Under the pieces are notes generated by a model. It was not told where the DNA came from. It saw only the letters and a list, made by a program, of their open reading frames with translations, and did no database searches. This document shows positions 24,180 through 35,929 of a stretch of DNA of 64,000 nt, piece after piece (the stretch's first letter is position 1; each line of letters starts with the position of its first letter). Origin of the DNA: Inia geoffrensis (taxonomy: Eukaryota > Chordata > Mammalia > Artiodactyla > Iniidae); assembly GCA_036417435.1 (NCBI GenBank), contig CM070902.1:179557945-179621944 (forward strand). Direction: 5' to 3'. The translations under genes were made by a program, and so were the position numbers.

Positions 24180-24365
24180 CGGGGAGATCAGCTGGGTGCT
24201 TTGTGACCACCTAGAGGGGTGAGATAGGGAGGGTGGGAGGGAGACGCAAGAAGGAGGAAATATGGGGATATATGTATACGCATAGCTAATTCGCTTTGTT
24301 ATACAGCAGAAACTAACTCACCCTTGTGAAGCAATTACACTCCAATAAAGATGTTAAAAATAAAA
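24180..24365 (+). mobile_element. 5'-truncated L1 3' end
   Basis: 'gatcagctgggtgctttgtg', polypurine tract, 'ctttgttatacagcagaaac', 'ctccaataaagatg' and an A-rich tail. Target-site duplication aaggacaaagca (24168-24179) and aaggactaagca (24366-24377), one mismatch. Confidence 0.93.
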
Positions 24366-24377
24366 AAGGACTAAGCA

Positions 24378-25650
24378 AATTCCTAGCAGAACATAGCAGT
24401 TAGAACCCTACCCTTTACGTCCTCTGACTCCTACCTTTAATTTTCAGTAACCACACTGAAACATTAGGACACCCGAAGCATGTCTTCTGGGCATGTGGCG
24501 CCTGCTGCGAGGAACCACGGGTCTCTGGAAAGGCATAAGCTTCTCCACAGTGGGTGAAGTGAGAAGAAAAGGAAAGGGAAGGGAAAATTGGCCGTGAGAG
24601 AGAAAAGTAAGCTGGAGCAGGAGTAGAGAGAGAGAAGAAGAGCTCAGGAGATGTGCCAGAGAAAAGGGACGAGGACTCAGGAGAACGGGAAGGGAAACAA
24701 AAGAAAAAAACGCACAGAAGAAGAAAGGAAAGGGAAGAAAGAGGAACCATAAAGGGGCAGCGGTTAGACGCCAGTGGTTAGCTGTCTGTGGGCTGAAGCT
24801 GTGCCCTTTCCCCTGGGGGCCAGTCCCCTCCTGTGATGACATGGCTGCTCCCTGGCCCTCTGCCTGCGCTGCCTCCACAGGGGCCTTCTGTCCTGGGCCC
24901 CGAGGTCTGGGCGCCTACCTCACAGGCATGTTTCAAGCTGAACAGGTATGCTGTAGCACTGCTGAAAGATAGTGCTCTGTCGCCAGGAACCTTGCTGGAC
25001 TGAGAGGGAAACCTCTCGTACGGCCAAGGAGAGCGTGAGCTGAGACCTGAGCCCTCCTGTCTGCCCTCACGTGTCAGGTGTCCCTTTCCGGAGAAAAGGA
25101 GAGGAGAAGGCAATTGCAAACGAGCGGCAAAGGTATCTCATTTTCACTGTGGTTTGTGTAATATTCATAATCATCTTAAAAGGATTTAACAGTAAAGAAC
25201 TAACAACACACTTATGGATATCCATCATCTATACTTCTATGCTGTAGGCATTGCAGTGTCCATAAAAGGTCTTTCCAAATTTAGGAAAACACATTAGATC
25301 CAAAACTCATCATCGGCAAGTTGCCTTTATTCTTCTATGAAGAACTTGGCCCTGATCAGTCTGAGAAAACAAAATAAACAGAATATTTTCAAACTTTGGC
25401 ATAAGAGCATAACAGTTGTCATGTATCTACGATCCGGAATTTTGGCACTGGCGAGCAAAGAAATGACATTCTCTTCTAGTCTGATTTACTGATAAGCATT
25501 AACAACAGTTTCTCACAGTAATTAGTTCTTGCGAGGAAAAAATTTTTTTAATGACATTAAATTATGGTCATTTCATGGGGCCTTTTTTAAATTAATGAAT
25601 CTTAAGCAAATAATATGTGGAAAAGTAAACATGTACATTTTTAAAGAATC
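24378..25650. other. No gene seen
   Basis: 24540-24740 is purine-rich on the plus strand, which opens a Ser/Phe-rich 144-residue frame on the minus strand; this is a composition effect. 24780-25080 is GC-richer with no recognised product. Confidence 0.45.
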
Positions 25651-25651
25651 T

Positions 25652-25740
25652 GAACTAATATATATATAACTGAATCACTTTGCTGTACACCTAAAACTAA
25701 CACAACGTTGCCAATCAACTATACGTCAATAAAAAGATAA
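25652..25740 (+). mobile_element. Very short L1 3' end
   Basis: Only the last 90 bases: 'ataactgaatcactttgctg', 'actaacacaacgttg', 'aactatacgtcaataaa', A-rich tail. No clear target-site duplication found. Confidence 0.85.
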
Positions 25741-27879
25741 AATTAAATAACGTTTAAGAAAAGGAAAAAGGTAACAGCTCATATGCATGGCAGCTGTTGA
25801 ATTCGGTCTGTGCCCGTGTTCGAACTTCAGCGAGACGTTGCCGACCACCCACGTAAGCATAGCCTTCTGGATTTCATGGACAACTCATATTAGGATGAAT
25901 TTTGTTTGTGTCTCCTAAACTATATGGTGTTTACCAAGACTTACAAATCTTCCCCAAATCATTTCCCTTCAAAGCCTTTTACTGACAGGTGCTGCGAGCA
26001 ACAGCCCTCTTTCCTGCATGGACTTACAGGCACAGAAAAGTGAGGCCAAGTGTCCTTTGCTTTCCGGTGAATAACGTGAGCACCTTCAGTCTTTCCCATT
26101 AATTCTGAGAACAGACCACATAAATGGATACCTCACGTTTCCTTCACGATATTCATCTAAGCCCAGATACAAAGTGCAGCTTCTGATAAGCTTTTCATAA
26201 GAGTAGGCGGATCACAGAGTCATGGTTACATGGGAAATGTGGATTCTCTTTCTTTATCTTAAAAGTGAGGAAACTGAGAACTAAAGATGTTAAATAACAT
26301 AAACGTCTACGAACCACAATTGCCCCATGATTTTGGATTAGGCCCTCAAACTGTGCATGCAGTTACTAAAAATTCAGATGGATGGTTCACCAAAAATATA
26401 TCCCTGTACATTCTTTTGATTATTAACGATTCCACGTCTGAAATTTGTATTCAAATTAAAAGCTTAGGATGATATTTGAATATTGTGAATTGCTTATTTT
26501 TTTATTAATACAAGGACACAGAAGCTATGTTCAAAATCACCTCTGGCCAAGAGTATCGTCTCTGACCAGAAGTGTCACGTCTGAGAACAGATCCATTGGA
26601 TTAAGTTCATTATTTCAAAATAGCCAGTAATGGACAGAGAAGTAGACGGTAAGAGTCGGGTGGGGGAGCAGGGCGTGACTTAAGGATTCTAACGTCAGTG
26701 GTGAGATGCTGGAGTTACATTCTCTCCTGCCAGAAGCGCTACTCAGAAAAGAATGCTGTCATCTCGTAAACGGTGTCCCAGGTCTGTGTGAATCGGCGGT
26801 TATGAATGACAGGGATTGCGTCAGAAAGAGAGGCTGGGTCCTCTTAGGACAAAAAGAGTCTCACTTTTCCCGGCAGTTGGGGCTAAGGCATGATGGAAGT
26901 GTATTTCCACAGATGAGGGGAGGCCTGCATTTCCCACCTCCGTCGACGTGGAGATTTTGGAGAAGGGGAAATCATACCCATCACAGGGTCCCATTTGGGC
27001 TTCAGGGTTAGACTGAGGTGCCCTCCCAAAGGGCCACCAGAGTGCGGGGCTCCTCTGGTGAGTGTGTCACAGAATGAGGGTGGCTCACGGGGAGGTGAGC
27101 ATGTTTAAGCCCTCTCTGTTTACTCAGCTCTTCTATAGCCTTTGCCAAATCCATAATTCTCTATTCTGCCTGCTTAACGCAAAGTTACGGCGCCTCCCGC
27201 CATGCCTCAAAACCTCTGGCGTATTTAGGGGTACGCCCAGCTTCTGTGGCTTGTGTTCTAACAACACAAAGCCTTGAGTCAGAGATGTGACTCACTGGGG
27301 CTGCTGAGTGGGCCGCAGTGGCTTCCCTGAAGTGGTGGCCATAGGGGTCTGCTTAGTCAAAGAACCCGGAAAGCACCCACTGCCCCGGACCGGTCACCTG
27401 GAAAGCACAAAATTCTAAGCCTTTTCTGCTTTTGCCCTTCAAAAGCTTTCAGTTACCAAATAGTACCAGTTGCTGGTTTGCTTTTTTTTTTTTTTTTTTA
27501 AGTATTCCAACTAATAATTGTGAAAGGAACGAGATACTTAGAAAATCACGAATTTGGGACTTGTAATGAAATAAATGTTACAAGAAACAACAAATATCTG
27601 CAAGCTAAGGCCCAGAGGAGAAGTCCTGATCAAGAGAAAGCAGCTATGACCTGACGGGCCTGCGTGTGGCCCTGCCTTGGGTTGTGCTGCCCTGATGGTT
27701 CTGCCAGGCTCTCAATAACTCTCCTCGCCGCACGTCCTCATCCATCTCTCCTTCCTTCCTTTCTTCCTTCCTCTTCTAGCGGCTGCTGACTGAGACCAGG
27801 TTGGCATCGGCACTGAGGACATGAAAATCCAACCTCCTTTCTTTGTTCCGTTCTTGAGAGACAGTGTTGAATAGAGAAG
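25741..27879. other. No gene seen
   Basis: Contains a weak MIR-like piece near 26225-26300 ('gtgaggaaactgagaact') and a T-run at 27482-27499. Open frames of 60-101 residues have no recognisable features. Confidence 0.45.
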
Positions 27880-28075
27880 CACAAGACCAGATTGGAACAC
27901 CCACTGGCTTGGAACACCAGCTCCATCACTTTCAGCCTGGGGGATTTCAAACAGGTGACTGAAGCCCTCTGAGCTTGAGTTTTCCATTTCTCTGCGTTGC
28001 TGTGAGGATAAGTGAGAGAGAGCTGTAAAGCACCAAGAATAACCACGGCAGGTAGCAAGCGCTGGAGAACCGTGA
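27880..28075 (+). mobile_element. MIR SINE
   Basis: 'aacaccagctccatcacttt', 'ctgagcttgagttttccatt', 'tgctgtgaggataagtgaga' and 'ctgtaaagcaccaag' follow the MIR order in plus orientation. Confidence 0.7.
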
Positions 28076-28872
28076 GCTCAGGACCTTCCCACCCCTCCGC
28101 ACCTCCACCCACGAGGGAGTCCAAACACAGCTTCCATGCTCACGGCCCTCCAGCCTGGCCCTTCTGCGCCTCCTGGACCTGGGACCTGGACCTCCCGTTT
28201 CACCGCGGCCCGAGCTGCTCCTTTTTAGTCACCCGTTGCCCCTCGAATCACCTGTCGGTTCACCCATCACTGACGAAAGCATGAGAGTGGACTCTGGTCC
28301 AGCGATTCCAATGTAGCCTAATTGGGCAGAAAAGTCTTGAATGACAGGGATCAGCATGTGCACTACTTCTGAGTTTTATTTTTATTTTCATGCAAACTTG
28401 GAGCTGTAGATGTGATTGTGATACTCAATATACTTTGCAAACACAATATACATTTGGAAATGTACTTTCTTCCATGACCTGATAACTCTATCGATTAAAA
28501 ATAGCTTTTGGTTGGTTACTGACAAGGAAGGAAACTTCTCCGCTGTCTCTTGGTCCCGACCCTCTCCTTCTTCCTTCGGTCTGACGTTGACAGATCTCTG
28601 AAGCTCTGTGAGCACTCAGATCTGGAGCAGCTGGTTGCTTTCTAGTTTTCATATTTTCTTTAATATCATTTGCATGATCTGCAGTTTTTAACACTCCTGG
28701 GGGTTTCAACCTCTCCCTTTCCCCCAGTTGTACAGGTTAGAGGATTCCTAATAGGGCAAGTAGGGTCTGATGGGTTTTGGGTGGGCGTTCTAAGTGCCGA
28801 ACCACTGAAGACAAAGCAGAGCTTATATCAGAGGCTGTTTCTCCTTTTCCCACTTTAGGTGCAGCTGCAGTT
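28076..28872. other. No gene seen
   Basis: GC-richer start, then mixed sequence. Frames of 60-90 residues without recognisable domains. Confidence 0.45.
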
Positions 28873-28884
28873 TCTTTGGCGCTT

Positions 28885-29105
28885 GCTTGCTTGCTTTCTT
28901 TTTTTTTTTTTTTGTGGTACGCGGGCCTCTCACTGTTGCGGCCCCTCCCGTTGTGGAGCACAGGCTCCGGACACGCAGGCCCAGCGGCCATGGCTCACGG
29001 GCCCAGCCGCTCCGCGGCATGTGGGATCTTCCCGGGCCGGGGCACGAACCCGCGTCCCCTGCATCGGCAGGCGGACTCTCAACCACTGCGCCACCAGCGA
29101 AGCCC
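28885..29105 (-). mobile_element. CHR-type SINE, short form
   Basis: Poly(T) at left, GC-rich body, head at the right. Perfect 12-bp duplication tctttggcgctt at 28873-28884 and 29106-29117. A short gcttgcttgct run lies between the left duplication and the poly(T), probably from tail slippage or variable priming. Confidence 0.95.
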
Positions 29106-29399
29106 TCTTTGGCGCTTTCTTTATGAAGGCGGGGCAGCCGGCTGGTTGCTGGTCTGACACTGACACTGACCAACAGAGTGAGGTTCGATTACCTACTTAC
29201 TTCTGCATCTAGGACTTTAAGATTCGTGACCTGACACCGAGGTCTTTGACGTAGTTAATGTCTTCCAGCTCTTACATTTTTGTGACACTGTTATGACCTT
29301 TTGTTACTCCTGGGAAATATTGAGAAAAATTGCTGTAAAGAATTGTTAAGAAGTCAGGTGTGGTGAAGGAAAAAAACGGGGCAAGGTAATACAAATAAT

Positions 29400-29690
29400 G
29401 GTGGGATTCTCTGGGTTGCGGTCAGGGATGGCTTTGCTGAGGAGGTGAGGTCAAGGTGCAAATGGCAAGACGGAGCCTGCCTTACCAAGATCCTGGGGAG
29501 AGCCTTAGAGGCAGAGAAAACAGCTTGTGAAGAGGCTCTGAGGAAGAAGGAGGTGGGAGAGGGGAAAGGGCAACCCCGGCTGAAGCCTGGTAACGTGGAG
29601 ACAGCAGTAGGAGAGGGGGTACAGAGGGTCCGCGGTCATGGTGGGCTAGGGCAGATGTGTTTGAGATGGACCCTCCAGGAGCTGTGAGTT
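29400..29690. mobile_element. Possible ancient mammalian repeat
   Basis: Purine-rich text ('ggctttgctgaggaggtgag', 'cagagaaaacagcttgtgaag', 'aggctctgaggaagaagg') recalls a mammal-wide repeat also suspected at 53705-54250. Family not named. Confidence 0.4.
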
Positions 29691-29699
29691 GAGCCAGGG

Positions 29700-30824
29700 T
29701 AGAAGTCTCTTCTTTAAATCTGGAGGAAAGTTCACCAGGAATATCTTCAAAAACAGTCCTAGAATTCCAATACTGTGATACGCTGCTAGGTTGACTTTTC
29801 AGGAGACTTACATCCAAAATTCACCCTAGTGCCTTTTATCTAAGGATGACTCATGTAAAGAAAATCGGAGTTATATTCAAGGCAGTCTTTTTTTTTTTTT
29901 AAACCTGGATGCTTCTGGTAAAAGGCTACTGCCTAAAAATTCCTAAGAGAAATAAATTGCAAACTTCAATTCGTAATATAATGTAATTCTACCGTGCCAC
30001 TGAATATGAATGTCCGCTAGGTAACAATACTGGTTTTACATAGAGAAGTGAATATAATATTATTATTAATTTATTTTTTATTTAAAACATGGCAGGCCGT
30101 ATCAACTTTTGCTACTGGAGATGCCAAATCCAACTCCAGTTGGTGGTTTTGTAATTCATGATGTGATAGGATGAGTCACTTTCCTAATTAAGGAAATTAA
30201 TGAGCCTGCATTTTGAGGGTTAAATGGTAATGGCCATATTTCATAATGTAGACCGAGGGACAGTACTGGATATTAATAACCGTGGCTTGATAAGAAAACA
30301 GTGTTTCTTAACGTCCTAAGTGTGATCTGGTAAAATGCGTAAGTGCAAGGCAGAGAGTTTTGTGATCCAATCCCTCTCGCAGAAGAGTTCCCTGCACTGC
30401 CACATCTTCTGACTTCGTTTATCAGTAAAGTGGGAACGACCTCTGTCTCTCAGAATAAGTTTTCTTTCGCAGGTGAGGCGGTGTTTGGCAGGGTCTGCTG
30501 GTGAATTCGTAACTAGTGGTCCTTCCACAGTTCATCCTGTAGGAACCCAGCCCTCCCTGCTGCCACTTCTCTCACCCCCACCCTGGCCACCAGTCACGCT
30601 TACGGAAGGCTTTGGGGACCAGTATGGGTCAATAATTTGGTTAGTTTCATTTGAGTTTGGCGAGTTACTTTTTGTCAAAATTTATGATGCATAATACTGC
30701 AAAACAGCTTTGTAGAAATAATGGATTCAACGCCTGTGTAGTCCTTTCCTGACAGAAAACGTGCCGTCACAATGATATACGAGGGTTTGTCTTATACCTG
30801 ACAAAATAAGAATTCCTTGAAAAC
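29700..30824. other. No gene seen
   Basis: AT-rich, including the near-homopolymer 30055-30085. No repeat or gene recognised. Confidence 0.5.
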
Positions 30825-31750
30825 TTTAGCACAATCTAATACTAAAATTGGTTCTGCACCCAAATTCCAACATGTGGGCGAGGGGGAACTTCCAACAAGC
30901 AATGGTCTGGACATCAGCTGGGTGTCCTACAATTCAGCTCAATTCAGGCACTATCTACCCAGAGAGAACATCGAATTCCACAGGTTAAGGGTTCAGTCCT
31001 ACAAGGTCTCCCACCCCCAAAACACACACAGTTCAGACACCAACTGCAAGCCCAGATGATCACCTGTTTTCTGACCAACTGGCTACAGACTGGAGGTTCC
31101 CACAACGCCATCCAACTCAGGTTGCCAGCTGCAAGCCCAGGTTGTTACTTGTACTTCTGACCAACTGCCTATAACCTAGAGCTTCCCAGGGGTTTAATTA
31201 ATTTGCTAAAGCAGCTCACAGAGCTCGGAGAAACATTTTATTTACTAGATTACCGGTTTGTTATAAATGGATACAGCCTAGAGCAACCAATGTGAAAGAT
31301 GCACAGGACGCGCGGGGGTGTGGGGGGGTGTGGGGGGGGTGTGGGGGAAGGGCGTGGGGCTTCCACACCCCTCCAGGCATGTGCTCTCCTGGAATCTCCA
31401 CGTGTTCACTGGCCTGGAAGCTCTCTGAACTCCGTCCTTCTGAGTTTTTAGGAGGCTTTGTCAGATAGATGTGATTGATTAGATCATTGGCTGTTGGTGC
31501 CCTCCGCCTCCGGCCCCTCTGTCCTCCCTGGAGGCCAGGGTGGGGGGCTGAAAGTTCCAGTCCTTGAAGCACAAGGTGGCTCTCTTGGCTCCCAGTCCTC
31601 ACACTTAGGTTACCTAAGGTCGGTCCAAAACCCACCTCGTCAACAAGTAAAAGACAACTTTGTTGCTCTTATCACTTAGGAAATCCCGAAAGTTTTGTGA
31701 CAAAATACTAAATATATATTTCCTCTTATAAGTCACAATATCTGAAATAT
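30825..31750 (+). mobile_element. ERVL-type LTR (MER21-like)
   Basis: The text 'gaatctccacgtgttcactg', 'tgattgattagatcattggc', 'cttatcacttaggaaatccc' and the end 'tttcctcttataagtcacaa' follow the layout of a MER21-type ERVL LTR as I recall it. No internal viral coding sequence lies next to it, so it is a solo LTR. A G/T-rich run (31313-31351) has expanded inside. Strand and exact ends are uncertain. Confidence 0.6.
31313..31351 (+). repeat. G-rich run, quadruplex-prone
   Basis: Four or more G-runs of 5-8 separated by T/TGT within about 40 bases. This meets the usual G-quadruplex sequence rule on the plus strand. Confidence 0.85.
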
Positions 31751-32787
31751 ATACCCCGAAGCAATGGGAGAGAATGGACCATGTACCAGTGTATATACTA
31801 AGTATCAATGTAACAGTGTAACAAGTACTGATGTAGCATATATGTAAAACAGCTGCTGAGGTCATTGATGCTATTACACTGAAAGAGTTGATGAAAGAAA
31901 GTAAACAGGTAATGAAAATAACCATGGATATTTAAGGATGAGGATAAAGTTTCATGGAGAGGAAGCTTTGACTGTTTCAGGCTCCCAAAACCCAGAGCAG
32001 GACACATGCTCTATAAATCATGAAAACAGAAATCTTATCATCTGTCTGCCAGACTGAAAGAAATGACATTTAATGAATTTGTCTTCCTTGTTCTTTTGCA
32101 GTGTTTCAAAGCCTTATCTCAAGGACCATATATGCAGCTTGCTTTTTAGTCAATTTACTGATTAAAGGAAGGAAAGCTCAAAGCGTGTGTCCCCAAATTT
32201 GGCAACTCATTTCACATTACCCAGATTAGACTCTGCCCTGCTCTGCGCCAGTGCTGTTATCCACACGGCTACTTCCTTGCTGGAAGAAAAATTGGCTACG
32301 CTCTTCTCTCTTTGTATTATGAAGTAAAATGCGCTTTAAAAAATAAACAGGAGCAAATTTTAACAAAAACATTACCAATCACTTATTACTAATTACTTAT
32401 TAATTACTATATTGTATATTGACATATAATTATTAAAAGGGCTGGAATGGAAAACAATCTTATGTAAGGACGAAAATGTAGGCATAGGTAAGGTTATCAA
32501 AGGGTCAAAAAACCCCAAAAAATCCTCAAACAGGAAAAGTAGTGAATTGCAATCGGGAATTACTGGGCTTGCCTGAATTGTTAGTAACCAGGCAACCTAG
32601 CAACAAGCCGGTCCAGATTTCTGGGCTGCCGGTGCGCGATATTCCAAGGCCACCATTTGGGAGCCTTAGAAGAAGACACATTTCTCCTGGGAGAGAACTT
32701 TTTTCCTGTGTTCTTATTGTACATATTCACTCTTGTGAGGTGTTTATCTCACAACAGGTATTTCTCTACCTTTCCCTTACCCTGATG
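31751..32787. other. No gene seen
   Basis: AT-rich unique sequence. The 173-residue frame starting 32542 runs into the SINE and is not a credible gene. Confidence 0.5.
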
Positions 32788-32801
32788 GGCAAATCCTTTT
32801 T

Positions 32802-33016
32802 TTTTTTTTTTTTTTTTTTTTTGCGGTACGCGGGCCTCTCACTGTTGTGGCCTCTCCCGTTGCGGAGCAACAGGCTCTGGACGCGCAGGCTCAGCGGCCA
32901 TGGCTCACGGGCCCAGCCGCTCCGCTGCACGTGGGATCCTCCCGGACCGGGGCATGAACCTGTGTCCCCTGCATCGGCAGGCGGACTCTCCAGCACTGCG
33001 CCACCAGGGAAGCACC
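32802..33016 (-). mobile_element. CHR-type SINE, short form, long poly(A)
   Basis: About 25 T at the left (minus-strand poly(A)), body and head. Perfect 14-bp duplication ggcaaatccttttt at 32788-32801 and 33017-33030. The long homopolymer tail suggests a young insertion. The head end reads 'ccaccagggaagcacc', slightly altered. Confidence 0.96.
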
Positions 33017-33030
33017 GGCAAATCCTTTTT

Positions 33031-33651
33031 ACTTTCCCTCCCACTGTCTCCATCCCTTGGTAAATCTGATTATGGTGTTCTCTTCAGGGGCTTTTTCCTC
33101 ATTTGATAGAGAAACTGGCTTTTCCCTGAAGGAGTTTTGACTCCAGTCAGCAAGAAAGTAATGAGTTATTTCATAAGAAATGGCAGGAATAGTTGAGATG
33201 GTAAAACAAAATGCATGATCCACATCACTGCTGCAAATAAATTTACACAAGCTAACTTAGAGTTTGATAACAACCGTGCTTTGCTCACCATCAGGTCAAG
33301 TGTGACAGCTACAGGACGCCCTGAAGGCTCCTGAACAGCATTTTTACATGGAATTTCTATTAAAAATATCTGGTGAACAGGACACTCTATTTCTTATAAC
33401 CTACAAAATTCCATCATAATGTATGTTCTTTTTTTTATGGTGGCCAGAAGACACGTAACATAAAACACATTCTTGCAAGAGTTTTGTAATGTGTGTTCTT
33501 AATGCTGCTCTTAGGGATCCAGCAGGATTGTGAAATGCCCTTTCTGGATCAGCAGAGATGAATGCATTCAATACAGTTCTAGGACGGCATTATTCGCTGA
33601 AGTTTAATTCTTTGAGAAAAGCAAATTCATGTAGAGTGCTGCTTTCCCCCC
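33031..33651. other. No gene seen
   Basis: A tiny L1-like piece may lie at 33427-33460 ('tttttttatggtggcc', 'aacataaaacacat'). Otherwise unique. Confidence 0.4.
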
Positions 33652-33815
33652 CAAACTGGCCACATCTTTAGAGCTGCCCGGGGGAGCATTTGTTAAAGGT
33701 AGAATCGCCCCTGGAGACTTTTGTTCAGTGCTCCTGGATTACAGAGAGGGATCTGGAGTTTTAACAAGGGCCCCAGCGGACTGCTTAGGTCAGGCTGATT
33801 GGGAAACACAAAAGC
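33652..33815 (+). mobile_element. hAT-Charlie DNA transposon (MER20/MER5-like)
   Basis: 'ggggagcatttgttaaaggt', 'gagggatctggagttttaac', 'aagggccccagcggactgct' and a near-palindromic layout fit the short non-autonomous Charlie elements. Confidence 0.65.
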
Positions 33816-34968
33816 AAAAAAATGTGTGTTTCTCTTTACGAGAATACCTCGTTCTCCATCTGTGCTGGAAAGCATGTCGTGAATACTGTCTGCTTTCATG
33901 CGTTACCAAGTAACAGGAGTTTTCTTCACTCCTGTAAAGTCGGGACACTTGTGGGCTCTGACAGGCTTTGCTGCCACCTGGATCCTGCCTCAGTCCTTGT
34001 GACACTTGGCACTCACAGCTAGAGCTGTCATTATGAGTGACATCTCCTAGGACCCTGGCAGGCCTAACACATTTACCAGCCCCTTGTGAAAAACCCAAAA
34101 GGGCAAGTTCCTGAAACAAAGCTTTAGAAAAATTGTCCACCTCAAAGAGGTTCCAGAAATAACCAACCAAAGGTAAATATTCATCCTGAATGTTTTATCT
34201 GGAATGCAGACTAAAATTTTGGATATTGTGTCTGTTTCTTTCTTTGTAAATAAAAATGACTTTTCTATTTATAAACTTTTGACTCGCTCCTTTCAGTGTT
34301 AGGCTTAGTAATATTTGCCAGTGATAAACATCTAGCTTTTAAACAGAAAAGATGTTTATGCAAGCATAACTTCGATATTAAATTATAAAAAGGGAGAATT
34401 GAAGCTATTAGAAGCCTGTTAACTGAGTTAAAACAAAAAAAGGAAAAGCAAGTTTACAAAATATGTACAATTTAATTACATTATTTTATAATAAAAGTAC
34501 ACCTACAAAGACCTATATGATAGAGGAAAATAGACTGGAAGGGAATATACCAAAATGTTAGTGATAGTTTTTTGATTCTGAAATTATGGGTAATTTTAGT
34601 CTTTTTTTTTTCTTTTTCTTTTGTATTTTCTAATCTTTTTAACAAGAAGCATTGTATTTATAATATTTTTTTTTATTTTGTTGAAAAAAATCGCTTGCTT
34701 TTCCTGAAACTTTACTGAGGATAATATTTTGGCAAACTTACTTTTCAATTCCTCCTTTAAAATTGACCTTGGAAATTTTGTCTGATTTTTGTACATCAAC
34801 CATAGCAGTAAATTTATACACCAAAAATCCAAAAAATAGCTGCAGAAAGTTCAGAGTGAACGGTGTGTTTGATAAGATGACATTAATAACATACTGTCAA
34901 TTCTATATTCATATATCTTCCAACTCATTTGGAAATTTTTAGCTCCAGATGAATGTGATTCAATCTTT
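33816..34968. other. AT-rich, no gene
   Basis: Very AT-rich from 34180 on, with several T-runs. The 126-residue minus frame (33790-34170) shows no known domain. Confidence 0.45.
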
Positions 34969-35014
34969 GATGTGAAAAGAAAATGGGAACAGATGTGAAA
35001 AGAAAATGGGAACA
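34969..35014. repeat. Perfect 23-bp tandem duplication
   Basis: The unit gatgtgaaaagaaaatggga+aca occurs twice head-to-tail, 34969-34991 and 34992-35014, with no differences. Confidence 0.97.
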
Positions 35015-35929
35015 GTGTTTAGAAGAAATAATTTAACAAAAGCATTAAGGAAAAGGTTATGCATATAATCACCTCATATATAAATGATTTTTTAAAAAAA
35101 TCCGAAGCTATTTACTTTCAAAGTACAAGTGCTATTTTTTGACATGGTTGTCTAGAGAAAACATGTGGTTGGATGCAGGGAGCTGGGTTCTAGAGCAGGA
35201 ATTTCCACCAAAGGAGTTGGGTGATCATAGATAGTATGGATTTCCTCAAAGGTTAAATGTGAATATAATTATGCTCCCTTAAAACACCTTATAGAGGTCG
35301 GATAAAGTGAAATATGGAGAGATTACTTCGAAGTGTTAAAAACACACTCTGAAAACTATACATGGTCCAGCCAAATTGAAATAAAATGGTCCAAATTTAC
35401 TCTCCCACCAGAAATGACCAATACACAGAAGAGAGTATATGAAATACTGGCAATCAGAGGCTAAGATCAGGCAGCACAGGGAGTGATTTCTGGAAGAGGG
35501 AGAGGGTCCTGTGGTCTCCCAGGGTTGGGCAGACAGGCGGGCATCTGGGGATGCCTTGGAAGGAGTGAGAATTACAGAGGCTGGAGGCGTCTCCTCATTT
35601 CTGGCTGAATACTCATCAGGTCATGCACATGAGGGCTTTACTGGATATGGGGAAATAACCACTTCTGACCCTCAGAGCTCCCAACTTGCTGAGAAGAGCT
35701 TGTGTTCTCAGCTGCCAGAGCAGAGAGGCTTTTTCATCCACAGGGTATGTTACTTAGGAGAGGATTGCCTCAATACGAAGATAAATTAGCCTTAGACTAT
35801 AGGCTGCTCTGGGGCCACCTAAGAAAACTGGAAGTTTAAAATTGTTTTGGAGGACCTTATCTGCACTGCAGAACACATCTCCAGATATTGATAGAAATAC
35901 AAAAATATCTAGCACAGAAAATAGCATCA
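35015..35929. other. No gene seen
   Basis: Includes a MIR-like piece (35178-35310). The 92-residue frame 35511-35789 has no recognisable features. Confidence 0.45.
35178..35310 (+). mobile_element. MIR SINE fragment
   Basis: 'gagctgggttctagagcagg', 'ttgggtgatcatag', 'tttcctcaaaggttaaatgt' and 'gaatataattatgctc' follow the MIR order, diverged. Confidence 0.5.

Noticed and set aside
24415..24878. Ser/Phe/Leu-rich frames on the minus strand
   Set aside because: Composition effect of a purine-rich tract; no domain or splice structure.
24897..24950. Possible mini-exon between ctcacag and gtatgc
   Set aside because: Only about 20 bases, no continuing frame and no recognised peptide; splice-like words this short are common by chance.
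32542..33063. 173-residue plus-strand frame
   Set aside because: Runs through the poly(T) and body of a minus-strand SINE.
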